This document shows, piece by piece, positions 47,645 through 57,126 of a DNA stretch of 64,000 bases. The stretch's first letter is position 1. Each line of letters begins with the position of its first letter. Under the pieces are notes generated by a model. That model did not search any database. It was not told where the DNA came from and saw only the letters and a program-made list of their open reading frames with translations. Origin of the DNA: Pseudomonas reactans (GTDB lineage: Bacteria > Pseudomonadota > Gammaproteobacteria > Pseudomonadales > Pseudomonadaceae); the NCBI RefSeq assembly GCF_013385825.1, contig NZ_JACAPG010000011.1, positions 233,279 through 297,278 on the forward strand. Direction: 5' to 3'. The position numbers and the translations under genes were made by a program.

Positions 47645-49045
47645 TCATTCCTCCCGCTTCGGAAAGAACAAATCAAAACACGTCACCCCGGCCTCACTGC
47701 TCACGCTGTAGTGGCCGTTGTGCAACTGCATGATGGTCGCCACAATCGACAAACCCAACCCGTTGGATTGCGCTGATCGTTCCCGTGATTCATCCACACG
47801 GTAAAAGCGTTCGAACAGTCGCGGCAGATGCTCGGTAGCGATGGTCTCACCGCGGTTGCTGACCTTCAGGTGAATGCCCCCGGCATCGGGAATCGCCCGT
47901 ATCACCAACTCGGTGCTCGGCGCACCATATTTGATGGCGTTGGCACACAGGTTCGCCAGGGCCCTGCGCAGTAGCATCGGCTCCGCCCAGATCACCCCGT
48001 CACCTTCAGCGCGAATGCTGATATCCCTATCCGCCGCCAAGCCTTCGAAGTAGTCGGCGATGCGTTCCACTTCATCTGCGGCATTGAGTTCCTGACGCTG
48101 GCGCAAGGCGCTGGCCGGGTCGGTGCGCGCCAGGAACAGCATGTTGTCTAGCATCCGCGCCAGGCGTTCAAGCTCTTCGACATTGGATGCCAGCAATTGT
48201 TGATAGCTCTCAGTGCTGCGGTGCTGTTGCAGAGCGACCTGGGTTTCTCCCAGCAGGTTGTTGATCGGCGTGCGCAGTTCGTGGGCCATGTCGGTGGACA
48301 CCTGGCCCAGCTGTACAAAGCCCTTGGCCAGCCGCTCCAGCATGGTGTTGAACGCGTCAATCATCGGGAGCAGCTCTTTTGGCGCGCCGTGGCTGTCGAG
48401 GCGTTCGGCGAGATTGCCGACGCCGATGCCTTGGGCGTGCCGGGCCAGGCGGCGCAACGGTACGAGTCCACGATGCACTAGTAGATAACCGGCCACCGCC
48501 AGAATGATTGCGGCGATGCTCGCCAGGATATAAACGCTCAAGCGATAGCTGGCGAGCATGGCGGTGCGCTCTGTCATCAGGCGCCCCGTGGTGACCTGCA
48601 GGCTGCCCAGGTCGCCGGAGTCGATGGACGCGGCCACGGTCGCGAACGGCACACCGTTAATGCTGGGGAAGTGGTGCACGTCAGCAAACGTCAGTTCGTG
48701 GTTCTTGGGCACCGGGGGAACGGAAGGCAGGTCGATATTACCGGGATTGACCGTCAGCAAGGGTTTTTGCCCAGGTGCGGCGATGCTAAGTATCGATTCA
48801 CGGTTGCCCAGCATGTTCTGGAACAGCTCCGGCTTGGTTTTGATCAGGTCGACCGTGTTGCTGTCATTGAGCAAGTTGCGCAGTTGGTCGACGCGGGAAA
48901 TCAATGCAGCATCGTCCCGCTTGATCAACTCACGCTCCAGCTCGCGGTACAGCGCCACGCCCAGGGTTGCCAGCAAGGCGAAGGCGAGCAGGGCAAAGAT
49001 CAATGCCAGGCGCAGGGTCAGTGAGTAATGGCGACGTTTGTTCAT
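47645..49045 (-). CDS. Heavy-metal sensor histidine kinase (CusS/CopS family)
   Basis: 466-aa membrane kinase. TM1 at about residues 13-33, a periplasmic sensor domain to about 163, TM2 at about 165-190, HAMP, then HisKA with [18 protein letters not shown] (phospho-His near 255), N-box [13 protein letters not shown] and G-box [16 protein letters not shown]. Periplasmic HH pair (DVHHFPS) could bind metal. The start ATG overlaps the response-regulator stop (ATGA). Partner of the regulator encoded upstream; copper or a similar metal is the likely signal. Confidence 0.9.
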   Translation of the reverse strand: MNKRRHYSLTLRLALIFALLAFALLATLGVALYRELERELIKRDDAALISRVDQLRNLLNDSNTVDLIKTKPELFQNMLGNRESILSIAAPGQKPLLTVNPGNIDLPSVPPVPKNHELTFADVHHFPSINGVPFATVAASIDSGDLGSLQVTTGRLMTERTAMLASYRLSVYILASIAAIILAVAGYLLVHRGLVPLRRLARHAQGIGVGNLAERLDSHGAPKELLPMIDAFNTMLERLAKGFVQLGQVSTDMAHELRTPINNLLGETQVALQQHRSTESYQQLLASNVEELERLARMLDNMLFLARTDPASALRQRQELNAADEVERIADYFEGLAADRDISIRAEGDGVIWAEPMLLRRALANLCANAIKYGAPSTELVIRAIPDAGGIHLKVSNRGETIATEHLPRLFERFYRVDESRERSAQSNGLGLSIVATIMQLHNGHYSVSSEAGVTCFDLFFPKREE

Positions 49046-49713
49046 GGCTGGGTGTCGAAGCGGTAGCCGATGCCGCGCACGCTGTGGATCAGCTTGAGCT
49101 GGAACGGGTCGTCGATTTTCAAGCGCAGGCGCCGTACGGCGACGTCTACTACGTTGGTGTCGCTGTCGAAGTTCATGTCCCATACCCGTGATGCGATCAG
49201 CGAGCGCGACAGCACCTGGTCCTGGTGGGTTGCAAACAGATGCAGCAGGGCGAACTCTTTATTGGTCAGGGTAATGCGCGTGCCGGCGCGGGTAACGCGG
49301 CGCTTCAGTACGTCGATTTGCAGGTCGGCGATCTGCAACTGTTCCTCGTCCCGGCTCGGGCCGCGACGGGTCAGCGTACGCAAGCGTGCCACCAGTTCGG
49401 CGAAGGAAAACGGCTTGATCAGGTAATCGTCGGCGCCCAGTTCAAGGCCTTTGATACGGTCGGCAATATCATCGCGGGCCGTCAGAAAAAGTACCGGTGT
49501 GTCGACTTCCTTGCGCAGGCGGCGTAGCACTTCCCAGCCGTCCATTTTTGGCATCATCACATCCAGCACGATCACGTCGAACGGCGTTTCCAGGGCCTGG
49601 TGCAGGCCGTCCACGCCATCGCGGGCGAGGCTCACGGAATAGCCCAGCTCCTGCAGGCCATTGAGCAAGTAGTTGCCGGCCTTGGGTTCGTCTTCGACTA
49701 CGAGGATGTTCAT
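49042..49713 (-). CDS. Heavy-metal response regulator (CopR/CusR/IrlR family)
   Basis: 223-aa OmpR-type regulator. Receiver domain with acidic pocket (VVEDEPKAG), phospho-Asp in [17 protein letters not shown] (about residue 51), and Lys in [11 protein letters not shown]-terminal winged helix with [20 protein letters not shown] and [18 protein letters not shown], the typical heavy-metal regulator ending [10 protein letters not shown]. CusR/CopR boxes upstream of the neighbouring DUF2790 and hydrolase genes are its probable targets. Confidence 0.92.
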   Translation of the reverse strand: MNILVVEDEPKAGNYLLNGLQELGYSVSLARDGVDGLHQALETPFDVIVLDVMMPKMDGWEVLRRLRKEVDTPVLFLTARDDIADRIKGLELGADDYLIKPFSFAELVARLRTLTRRGPSRDEEQLQIADLQIDVLKRRVTRAGTRITLTNKEFALLHLFATHQDQVLSRSLIASRVWDMNFDSDTNVVDVAVRRLRLKIDDPFQLKLIHSVRGIGYRFDTQP

Positions 49714-49755
49714 GGGAAGTGCCCTGTCTCAATGCGTGGCGCAAGTGTAGCCCGA

Positions 49756-50001
49756 TCAATTATCACTGGCGCAACCGATGCCTTGCACTTGGTAGTCCAA
49801 CACATGTTCGCGGCCCTGGCTGTCGAGGTAATTGAGGCGTGCCGGGACGATGCCGCATTGGCCGTAGGTATCGGTGCTCGACAGCACTTTAGCCACGTCC
49901 AGGTGGACGAAAAAGCCGGTTTTGTCATGGGTCACGGGTTCGGCGGCAAACACGGAACCGGTAGCGAGCAAAGCGGCAAAGCCGAGGACAAACAGTTTCA
50001 T
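49756..50001 (-). CDS. DUF2790 periplasmic protein
   Basis: 81-aa exported protein: Sec signal peptide MKLFVLGFAALLATGSVFA cleaved before AEPV, then the DUF2790 domain (HLDVAKVLSSTDTYGQCGIVPARLNYLDSQGREHVLDYQVQGIGC) with two Cys. DUF2790 is a Pseudomonas family often found beside copper-responsive regulators and induced by metal. It is 42 nt upstream of the response-regulator gene in the same direction, so the three form one operon, preceded by a CopR-like box. Confidence 0.9.
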   Translation of the reverse strand: MKLFVLGFAALLATGSVFAAEPVTHDKTGFFVHLDVAKVLSSTDTYGQCGIVPARLNYLDSQGREHVLDYQVQGIGCASDN

Positions 50002-50089
50002 GGTGGTATCTCTCTAAAAGGGTTGGCTGCCAGGTCATGGCAGTGACTTCACAGTAACCAGGCGCCCCGAACAGCCAACCAACAGGATG

Positions 50090-50105
50090 ATGACAAGTTT
50101 GTAAT
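50090..50105. promoter_or_regulatory. CusR/CopR-like box upstream of the DUF2790-regulator-kinase operon
   Basis: ATGACA-AGTT-TGTAAT, an imperfect inverted repeat with the same half-site spacing as the E. coli CusR box (ATGACA-N4-TGTCAT). It is about 89-104 bases upstream of the DUF2790 start codon. A second copy stands at 50982. Confidence 0.65.
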
Positions 50106-50111
50106 GCAGGT

Positions 50112-50882
50112 TCAGGGCTGGCGGCCCGAGGCTTCGAGGATCAGGTCGGTGATTTCCTTGGCGTGGGACACCAGTGACAAGTGGCTCGATGGCAGCTCGA
50201 CAGTGGTGGCATTCATGCGCTTGGCGAGGAAGCGCTCCAGGTCCGGGTTGATGGTCTGGTCGTTCGCCGACACCGCGTACCAGGACGGCTTGGTGTGCCA
50301 GGCGGCATTGACGGTGCGGCCGCTGAACAGCGTCTTGGTGATGGGTTGCTGCACGGCGTACAGCTCCATGGCCTTGGCGTGCGGCACATCGGCGGCGAAG
50401 TACTTGAGGAAAGCGTCCTGGCTCAAGGTCAGGTAGCCGTCGTGATCTTCGACGCCGGCGCGCACCGGCATGGTCGGGTACTTGGCCGAGAGGGCGACGA
50501 AGTCTTCGTTCGCATCTGGGGCCCGAGCGGCCACGTAGACCAGGGAGCTGACTTTCGGATTGACCCCGGCGTCGCTGACTACGGTGCCTGCGTAGGAATG
50601 GCCGACCAACACGGTCGGGCCGTCTTGTTGATCCAGCACACGGTTGGTGGCGGCGACATCGTCGGCCACCGAGGTCAGTGGGTTCTGCACGGCAGTGACG
50701 TGCAGCCCGGCGGCCTGGAGCCGGGTAATCACCTCGGACCAGCTCGAACCGTCCGCCCAGGAACCGTGCACCAGCACCACGTTATTGGCTTTGACCGGCG
50801 CGACGGTACCGGCCATGGCGGTGCCAGTGCCCAGCAGCATCAGGCTGGCGGCGATCAGGCAGAGTTTGCTTGCAGGTTTCAT
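50112..50882 (-). CDS. Exported alpha/beta hydrolase
   Basis: 256-aa alpha/beta hydrolase with a signal peptide (MKPASKLCLIAASLMLLGTGTAMA). The active-site elements are NVVLVHGSWADGSSW (oxyanion), VLVGHSYAGTVVSDAG (nucleophile Ser in GHSYAG), an acid in the ANDQTINPDLE segment, and His in PSSHLSLVSHAKEI. This matches the EstC/salicylate-esterase-like group of Pseudomonas hydrolases. ATG 50882 has AAGGG 8 nt upstream. A CopR-like box about 100 bases upstream suggests metal-responsive expression together with the downstream DUF2790 operon. Confidence 0.85.
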   Translation of the reverse strand: MKPASKLCLIAASLMLLGTGTAMAGTVAPVKANNVVLVHGSWADGSSWSEVITRLQAAGLHVTAVQNPLTSVADDVAATNRVLDQQDGPTVLVGHSYAGTVVSDAGVNPKVSSLVYVAARAPDANEDFVALSAKYPTMPVRAGVEDHDGYLTLSQDAFLKYFAADVPHAKAMELYAVQQPITKTLFSGRTVNAAWHTKPSWYAVSANDQTINPDLERFLAKRMNATTVELPSSHLSLVSHAKEITDLILEASGRQP

Positions 50883-50981
50883 GGATGGACCCTTTTCATC
50901 AGTAGGAAGTGGCGTCATCCGATGTGGGTGACTGACGACTCCACTGTATGAAGTGAGGGTGCCGGCAAGACTTACAGCTTG

Positions 50982-50997
50982 ATTACAAACCTGTAAT
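50982..50997. promoter_or_regulatory. CusR/CopR-like box upstream of the alpha/beta hydrolase gene
   Basis: ATTACA-AACC-TGTAAT is a perfect 6-base inverted repeat with 4-base spacer, nearly the same as the box at 50090. It is 100-115 bases before the hydrolase start on the minus strand, and 93 bases before the HAD gene on the plus strand, so it could serve either. Confidence 0.65.
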
Positions 50998-51089
50998 GCA
51001 ATCCAGGTTCCTAGCGTTTACAAGCAGCGAGGTGATCCGTAGATTGCATCGGGCACGTCATTTGTTACAACCCAAGAGGAAGCCACGCA

Positions 51090-51767
51090 GTGTCCAACCG
51101 AGGTTCAGCCGTATTCAACCGCCGTTACCGTGCCTTTCTGTTTGATATGGATGGCACCTTGCTCAACTCCATTGCCGCCGCCGAGCGCGTATGGAGCATC
51201 TGGGCGCAACGCCATGGTTTGGATGTGCCGGCGTTCTTGAAGACCATCCACGGTGCCCGCGCGATCGACACCATCAGGCGTCAGGCGTTGCCCGGTGTCG
51301 ATCCCGAAGTCGAGGCGCAGTGGATTACCGAGGCTGAGATCAATGATGTGGAAGGCGTTGTCGCGATTCCCGGTGCTCTCAGGTTCCTGAACAGCTTGCC
51401 GGGCGATCAATGGGCGGTGGTTACGTCGGCGCCCAGGGCGTTGGCATTACGTCGTCTACAGGCGGCGGGTATTGCACCGCCCGCGGTGTTGATCACGGCC
51501 GAAGACGTTGCCGTCGGCAAGCCAAACCCCGCCTGTTACGTGCTGGCGGCCCAACGCCTGGACGTGCCTGTGCAGGATTGCCTGGTGTTTGAAGACGCGA
51601 CGGTGGGCATTCATGCAGGCGAGGCGGCAGGGGCGGATGTGATGGTCGTGACGTCGACGCATCACACGCCGATGGTCACCGCGCATCCCTCGATTGACGG
51701 ATATGAGCCGTTAAAGGTAAAGCGCGACGCGGACGGTTTGCTGTGCTTGCGGAGCGGGGCAGACTGA
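51090..51767 (+). CDS. HAD-superfamily phosphatase (subfamily IA, YfbT/GPP-like)
   Basis: 225-aa HAD hydrolase. The nucleophile motif I FDMDGTLLNS, motif II VVTSAPRALA, motif III Lys in EDVAVGKPNPACY and motif IV VFEDATVGIHAGEAAGA are intact, with the small helical cap of subfamily IA between I and II. Closest in pattern to sugar-phosphate and glycerol-3-phosphate phosphatases; the exact substrate is unknown. The start is GTG 51090 with AGAGGAAG upstream. Confidence 0.87.
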   Translation: MSNRGSAVFNRRYRAFLFDMDGTLLNSIAAAERVWSIWAQRHGLDVPAFLKTIHGARAIDTIRRQALPGVDPEVEAQWITEAEINDVEGVVAIPGALRFLNSLPGDQWAVVTSAPRALALRRLQAAGIAPPAVLITAEDVAVGKPNPACYVLAAQRLDVPVQDCLVFEDATVGIHAGEAAGADVMVVTSTHHTPMVTAHPSIDGYEPLKVKRDADGLLCLRSGAD

Positions 51768-51802
51768 TAAAAAAGGCCGAGCCCGCTACCGGTCTCGGCC
51801 TT
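51768..51802 (-). terminator. Bidirectional hairpin terminator, strong on the minus strand
   Basis: 9-bp stem AAGGCCGAG/CTCGGCCTT (51773-51781 with 51794-51802). The run of A just before it (51769-51774) becomes a T-run for the minus-strand DUF1652 gene, whose stop lies inside the loop. On the plus strand the T-run is poor. Confidence 0.82.
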
Positions 51803-52079
51803 GTTCCAGGCGGGCTGCATCGGGCGGCTGCATCCGCTCATTGCGCATGCCTTGGCGTGACAACACCATCTCCCTGAGGATTTCATTGGCCAGTCGGGCG
51901 ATGGCTTCGGCGCCGTGATAATGCGCGCGCACGATCCCGGTAATTGCGAAGTGGTCGGTGTCCGGCCCGCTCAGCACCGCCGAAAGGGTGCCGTCGGCGT
52001 GCAATGTGCAGGTCACCTGATAGCTGGGCAGCCGCGCTGCCAGTGCGGATTCGATCTGGGATTTACTCAGGGTATCCAT
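51786..52079 (-). CDS. DUF1652-like small protein
   Basis: 97 aa, beginning MDTLSKSQIESALAARLPSYQVTC and containing TLHADGTLSAVLSGPDTDHFAITGIVR. This order (short helix, a Cys-containing strand, DG-turn, then F-x-I-T-G-I) fits DUF1652, a family nearly confined to Pseudomonas. No function is known. Its C-terminal 20 residues are polar and look disordered. Confidence 0.7.
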   Translation of the reverse strand: MDTLSKSQIESALAARLPSYQVTCTLHADGTLSAVLSGPDTDHFAITGIVRAHYHGAEAIARLANEILREMVLSRQGMRNERMQPPDAARLEQGRDR

Positions 52080-52430
52080 CTTGCTTCAGGGCCTTTTGCT
52101 GATCATGCACGCCCAAGCATAGGTCGTGTTGTGGCGCTGTAAATACCGGCGATCTGATAGCGAGCGGCGCCGCATCAACAGTCCGCGTGCCAGTACAACT
52201 TACAAGCAGCAGCGCCAGGTCCAGCGCTCCTAAGTGCACACGGATGGCTGGGTATCAGTCAGGAAATTCGGTCGTGAATGAAACGACAAGTTCCACGCGT
52301 GAAGACAGTTTCATCTTTCCACGAAGATGAACACATTGGCGACGTCAATCACGCAACAACGATCAGAGCAGTCCGAAGACGTTTTCGCCAGCCATTACCG
52401 TGAACGAAAAGGCTGGCTACTGAGGGCGCG
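52080..52430. other. Intergenic stretch, no gene seen
   Basis: No protein-like frame is recognisable. It contains an 8-bp perfect hairpin (TTCATCTT 52310-52317, AAGATGAA 52324-52331) and, nearer rsmE, a looser CCAGCC/GGCTGG stem (about 52390-52418) that could end the rsmE transcript. An sRNA cannot be excluded. Confidence 0.4.
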
Positions 52431-52625
52431 TCAAGGCGTCTGGTTTTTGTCCGGGGCAGTCAGACCAGCCTGGATGCGCTGGTAGATTTCCTCGCGATGC
52501 ACGGCAACATCCTTGGGTGCGTTGATGCCGATTCGTACTTGCTGGCCGCTTACGCCCAGGATGGTGATCGTGATGTCATCACCGATGTTTATGCTTTCAC
52601 CAACTTTGCGGGTGAGTATAAGCAT
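52431..52625 (-). CDS. rsmE: CsrA-family post-transcriptional regulator, RsmE-like
   Basis: 64-aa RNA-binding dimer that represses translation at GGA motifs and is titrated by Gac/Rsm small RNAs. The sequence [42 protein letters not shown] with the RNA-contacting R44-type residue in HREEIY is intact. The variant residues ([20 protein letters not shown]) and the ending [12 protein letters not shown] fit RsmE rather than RsmA of fluorescent pseudomonads. ATG 52625 has AAGGAGAAG 6 nt upstream; the longer frame to 52655 is not the family start. Confidence 0.88.
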   Translation of the reverse strand: MLILTRKVGESINIGDDITITILGVSGQQVRIGINAPKDVAVHREEIYQRIQAGLTAPDKNQTP

Positions 52626-52872
52626 GGACTTCTCCTTGATTACTTTTAAGGACACATGTTTCAGACAGGGCAGGTGTCGGATGTGTGTAGCTTACTGCTA
52701 AGCGCTTCCCTGTGACTGCCTCTTTTAGGACGCATAGAGGCGACATTAATTCCCATGGCGGCATCATACAGGTCTGCGATACATGATTCGCATTGTTTAA
52801 GCCAACGTTTATGACGGCCAGAATAGACAGTGAATGATAAAGTCGCCTCTTTATCTTTGAAGGAGCAGGGCA

Positions 52873-53253
52873 GTGCGTAAAGTAGCGATGGCAATTGCGG
52901 TGTTGGCATTGGCCGGTTGCGGTGAAGGCAAGAGCGTTGATGCGCCCAAGCCTAAGCCAGCCGTCACCGAAAGCCAGCCACAGACCGGCGCGATTGCCGC
53001 CCAGGAATGGGACCTGCGGGTAGGTCCGCCTGACCACAAGTTGCAAGCGATCACCGACCTCACGGCCTGGCTGCTGGAGCATGGTTTCAATTTTTACATC
53101 GTGAAAGTGGATGGCAAGGACGAAGTCCTGCTGGGGCCTTTCGCAACCAGGGCGGAAGCCGAGGCCAAGCAGACCCTGCTCAACGAGAAAATGGCTCGCG
53201 CCAAGAAAACCGACACTGTGTCAGAAATCATTGAGCACAACGCCGCCCAGTAA
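52873..53253 (+). CDS. SPOR-like lipoprotein
   Basis: 126-aa lipoprotein: signal peptide MRKVAMAIAVLALAGC with lipobox LAGC (Cys16), a polar Pro-rich linker, and a C-terminal repeat-like domain (ITDLTAWLLEHGFNFYIVKVDGKDEVLLGPFATRAEAEAKQ) with the SPOR pattern of strand-GPF-helix. SPOR domains bind peptidoglycan glycan strands. The start is GTG 52873 with GAAGGAGCAGG upstream. Divergent from rsmE. Confidence 0.8.
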   Translation: MRKVAMAIAVLALAGCGEGKSVDAPKPKPAVTESQPQTGAIAAQEWDLRVGPPDHKLQAITDLTAWLLEHGFNFYIVKVDGKDEVLLGPFATRAEAEAKQTLLNEKMARAKKTDTVSEIIEHNAAQ

Positions 53254-53283
53254 GGGGCGTGTGGGCGGGCGTCCCGCCCACAT

Positions 53284-53973
53284 TCAACCGCAGGCTTTCA
53301 GGTTCACCGGGCCGACAAACTCATTGCCGCGCCCCATCACGCACGCCACGGTCTGGTTGCGTTGCCGCTCCCAGGCCTGTACCGGGTAGGTCTTGTTCCA
53401 GGCTTCGTACAGCTGGCGATCCTGTTTTGACAGGCGCAAGCCGTACTGCTTGCTCATGTAGAAATATGTGCGCGCAATCATGCCCCGGATGGACGGGCGC
53501 GGCATGACCTTCTTGGCCTTGAAGTCCACCTGGGTCAGGCAAGAGCCGTATTGCCCGCTTTGCACCGGCAACCAACCAAAACTGAAGTTGTTGCGGTCCC
53601 CATTGACCTCGCCGATGCTCGGCACCAGGTTGTGCAAGTCGGCTTCGGCGCGCTTGAACGCGTCGTCGTGGCGCGTACAGTTCTTGCGCCCGCCGTCTTG
53701 CCAGCACTGTCGCTGATGGCCGATCTGCCAAGCCGGAACGATATGCTCCCACTCAATGCGTGCGGCGCGGTTGGCGTTTTTGCGTGGGATGTAGCCGCAG
53801 GCTTTCAAATCCACCCGGTTGCCGGTGTACTTGCAGCCGCAATAGAACTCGGTGGATTGTGGGGCGTAGAGCTTCCAGGCGACTTTCTTGGCTTCGCTGA
53901 ACGTTCGGGGGGCCTGGGCGTGGGCGGTGAAGGTAAAAAACAGGCAGCACACAGCGATAAAACGGACACTCAT
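53284..53973 (-). CDS. endA: Endonuclease I (EndA/NucM/Vvn family)
   Basis: 229-aa secreted or periplasmic nuclease, cleaving DNA (and often RNA). Signal peptide MSVRFIAVCCLFFTFTAHA, the catalytic RIEWEHIVPAWQIGHQRQCW (His in EWEH, metal pocket), GRKNC, and DLHNLVPSIGEVNGDRNNF are characteristic. Eight Cys suggest several disulfides as in Vvn. ATG 53973 is preferred, since the upstream extension to 54087 lacks a signal peptide. It lies 4 nt after a DUF1654 gene in the same direction. Confidence 0.93.
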   Translation of the reverse strand: MSVRFIAVCCLFFTFTAHAQAPRTFSEAKKVAWKLYAPQSTEFYCGCKYTGNRVDLKACGYIPRKNANRAARIEWEHIVPAWQIGHQRQCWQDGGRKNCTRHDDAFKRAEADLHNLVPSIGEVNGDRNNFSFGWLPVQSGQYGSCLTQVDFKAKKVMPRPSIRGMIARTYFYMSKQYGLRLSKQDRQLYEAWNKTYPVQAWERQRNQTVACVMGRGNEFVGPVNLKACG

Positions 53974-53977
53974 TGAA

Positions 53978-54229
53978 TCAATCTTCCTTCGGTACAACCC
54001 AGAAAATCTGCACACCGCCGTCGTCCCTATAGGCGAGGGTGACGTTATCGTTCTCCGCGATTTCCTCCAGCAAACGCGCCCACTCATCCTCAGGCTCTTC
54101 CGGCAAACGGAAGATCAAGGCTGCCTTGGCTTTCTGGGCATGGGTCGAATTGATGATCTTTTGCACGCGGATGGCCAGACGTTCATAGGCATCGGGCGGG
54201 GTTGGCGTTGCGGAAGAGGACTTTGCCAC
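53978..54229 (-). CDS. DUF1654 family protein
   Basis: 83-aa cytoplasmic protein ending NDNVTLAYRDDGGVQIFWVVPKED. The pattern PPDAYERLAIRVQKIINSTHAQKAKAALIFRLPEEPEDEW is that of DUF1654, a Pseudomonas family of unknown function, sometimes linked to DNA-damage or phage regulation. GTG 54229 has AAGGAA 6 nt upstream; an upstream start at 54259 has no such site. Transcribed together with endA. Confidence 0.8.
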   Translation of the reverse strand: MAKSSSATPTPPDAYERLAIRVQKIINSTHAQKAKAALIFRLPEEPEDEWARLLEEIAENDNVTLAYRDDGGVQIFWVVPKED

Positions 54230-54357
54230 GGAGTGTTCCTTAGTAGGCTGTACGCACATACAGTATTTAACTGTAGGCGATTTCGCAACTGCTTAAACTT
54301 CAAGAAGTCCGTCTGACAGCAATTCAGGCAATTTCGTGTAGGGCGGTAGAAGGGGGT

Positions 54358-54457
54358 TGTAGGAGCAAGCTTGCTCGCGAGAAGCTTGAGGGCGATGGGT
54401 CAATCCAGACAGACAGCGTCAGTGTTAACGACCTTCGCGAGCAAGCTCGCTCCTACA
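54358..54457. repeat. Inverted REP pair, TGTAGGAGCAAGCTTGCTCG type
   Basis: Two head-to-head units (54358-54381 and about 54434-54457) of the same class as the pair at 9454, separated by about 52 bases. Located between DUF1654 and the asparaginase gene. Confidence 0.83.
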
Positions 54458-54471
54458 GAGGACGGCAGGAA

Positions 54472-56112
<1,641 letters not shown>

Positions 56113-57069
56113 ATGAAGCTGCCATTCGCTGGACGTCTTCTTGCTGTCGCTGTGCTTGCCGCCGCATCCGCTGCCCTGCCTCTCTCCTCTGCATTCGCTG
56201 ATGACGCCGCCAAACCCAAGGTTGGCCTGGTCATGAAATCCCTCGCTAACGAGTTCTTTGTCACCATGCAAGACGGTGCCAAAACGTACCAGAAAGAACA
56301 CGCCGCCGATTTCGACATGATAACCAACGGGATCAAGAACGAAACCGACACCAGCGCGCAGATCGATATCGTCAACCAGATGATCCTTGCCAAGGTCAAC
56401 GCCATCGTCATCGCACCCGCCGATTCCAAGGCGCTGGTCACCGTGCTGAAGAAGGCTTCGGATGCGGGTATCAAGGTCGTCAACATCGACAACCGCCTGG
56501 ACCCGGACGTGCTCAAAAGCAAAAACCTCGATATTCCATTCGTAGGCCCGGACAACCGCAAAGGCTCCAAGCTGGTGGGCGACTACCTGGCCAAGCAACT
56601 GGCGTCGGGTGACAAGGTCGGCATCATCGAAGGCGTGCCGACGACCACCAACGCCCAGCAGCGTACCGCAGGCTACAAGGATGCGATGGACGCTGCCGGC
56701 ATGAAGATCGTCTCCACTCAATCGGGCAACTGGGAAATCGACCAGGGTCAGAAGGTCGCTTCCGCCATGTTGAGTGAATATCCGGACCTCAAGGCGCTGT
56801 TGGCCGGTAACGACAACATGGCCCTCGGCGCCGTCTCCGCCGTGCGCGCGGCAGGCAAGGCCGGCAAGGTGCTGGTGGTGGGCTACGACAACATCGAAGC
56901 CATCAAGCCGATGCTGCAAGACGGCCGCGTACTCGCGACCGCTGACCAGGCCGCTGCACAGCAAGCTGTGTTCGGTATCCAGAACGCGCTCAAGCTGGTC
57001 AAGGGTGAGAAAGTCGATGCCAAAGATGGCGTGATCGAAACCCCGGTCGAACTCGTCCTCAAGAAGTAA
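56113..57069 (+). CDS. rbsB: Ribose ABC transporter, periplasmic binding protein
   Basis: 318-aa sugar-binding protein of the PBP class I family. Signal peptide MKLPFAGRLLAVAVLAAASAALPLSSAFA, then KVGLVMKSLANEFFVTMQDGAKTY and the ligand-pocket block VPTTTNAQQRTAGYKDAM, the LLAGNDNMALGAVSAVRAAG strand and VVGYDNIEAIKPML (Asp/Asn contacts). It delivers ribose to RbsC. It is the first gene of the rbs operon, separated from rbsA by a 25-base hairpin that may keep its mRNA stable and its level higher. Confidence 0.95.
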   Translation: MKLPFAGRLLAVAVLAAASAALPLSSAFADDAAKPKVGLVMKSLANEFFVTMQDGAKTYQKEHAADFDMITNGIKNETDTSAQIDIVNQMILAKVNAIVIAPADSKALVTVLKKASDAGIKVVNIDNRLDPDVLKSKNLDIPFVGPDNRKGSKLVGDYLAKQLASGDKVGIIEGVPTTTNAQQRTAGYKDAMDAAGMKIVSTQSGNWEIDQGQKVASAMLSEYPDLKALLAGNDNMALGAVSAVRAAGKAGKVLVVGYDNIEAIKPMLQDGRVLATADQAAAQQAVFGIQNALKLVKGEKVDAKDGVIETPVELVLKK

Positions 57070-57087
57070 TCCTGGCAGTACCCAACA

Positions 57088-57112
57088 GCGCCCGCTCGCC
57101 CTGAGCGGGCGC
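57088..57112 (+). other. Intercistronic hairpin between rbsB and rbsA
   Basis: 10-bp perfect stem GCGCCCGCTC/GAGCGGGCGC with a GCCCT loop, no T-run. Such hairpins after binding-protein genes usually stabilise the 5' message or attenuate readthrough, so that the binding protein is made in excess. Confidence 0.7.
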
Positions 57113-57126
57113 CTGGAGATTTTCCT

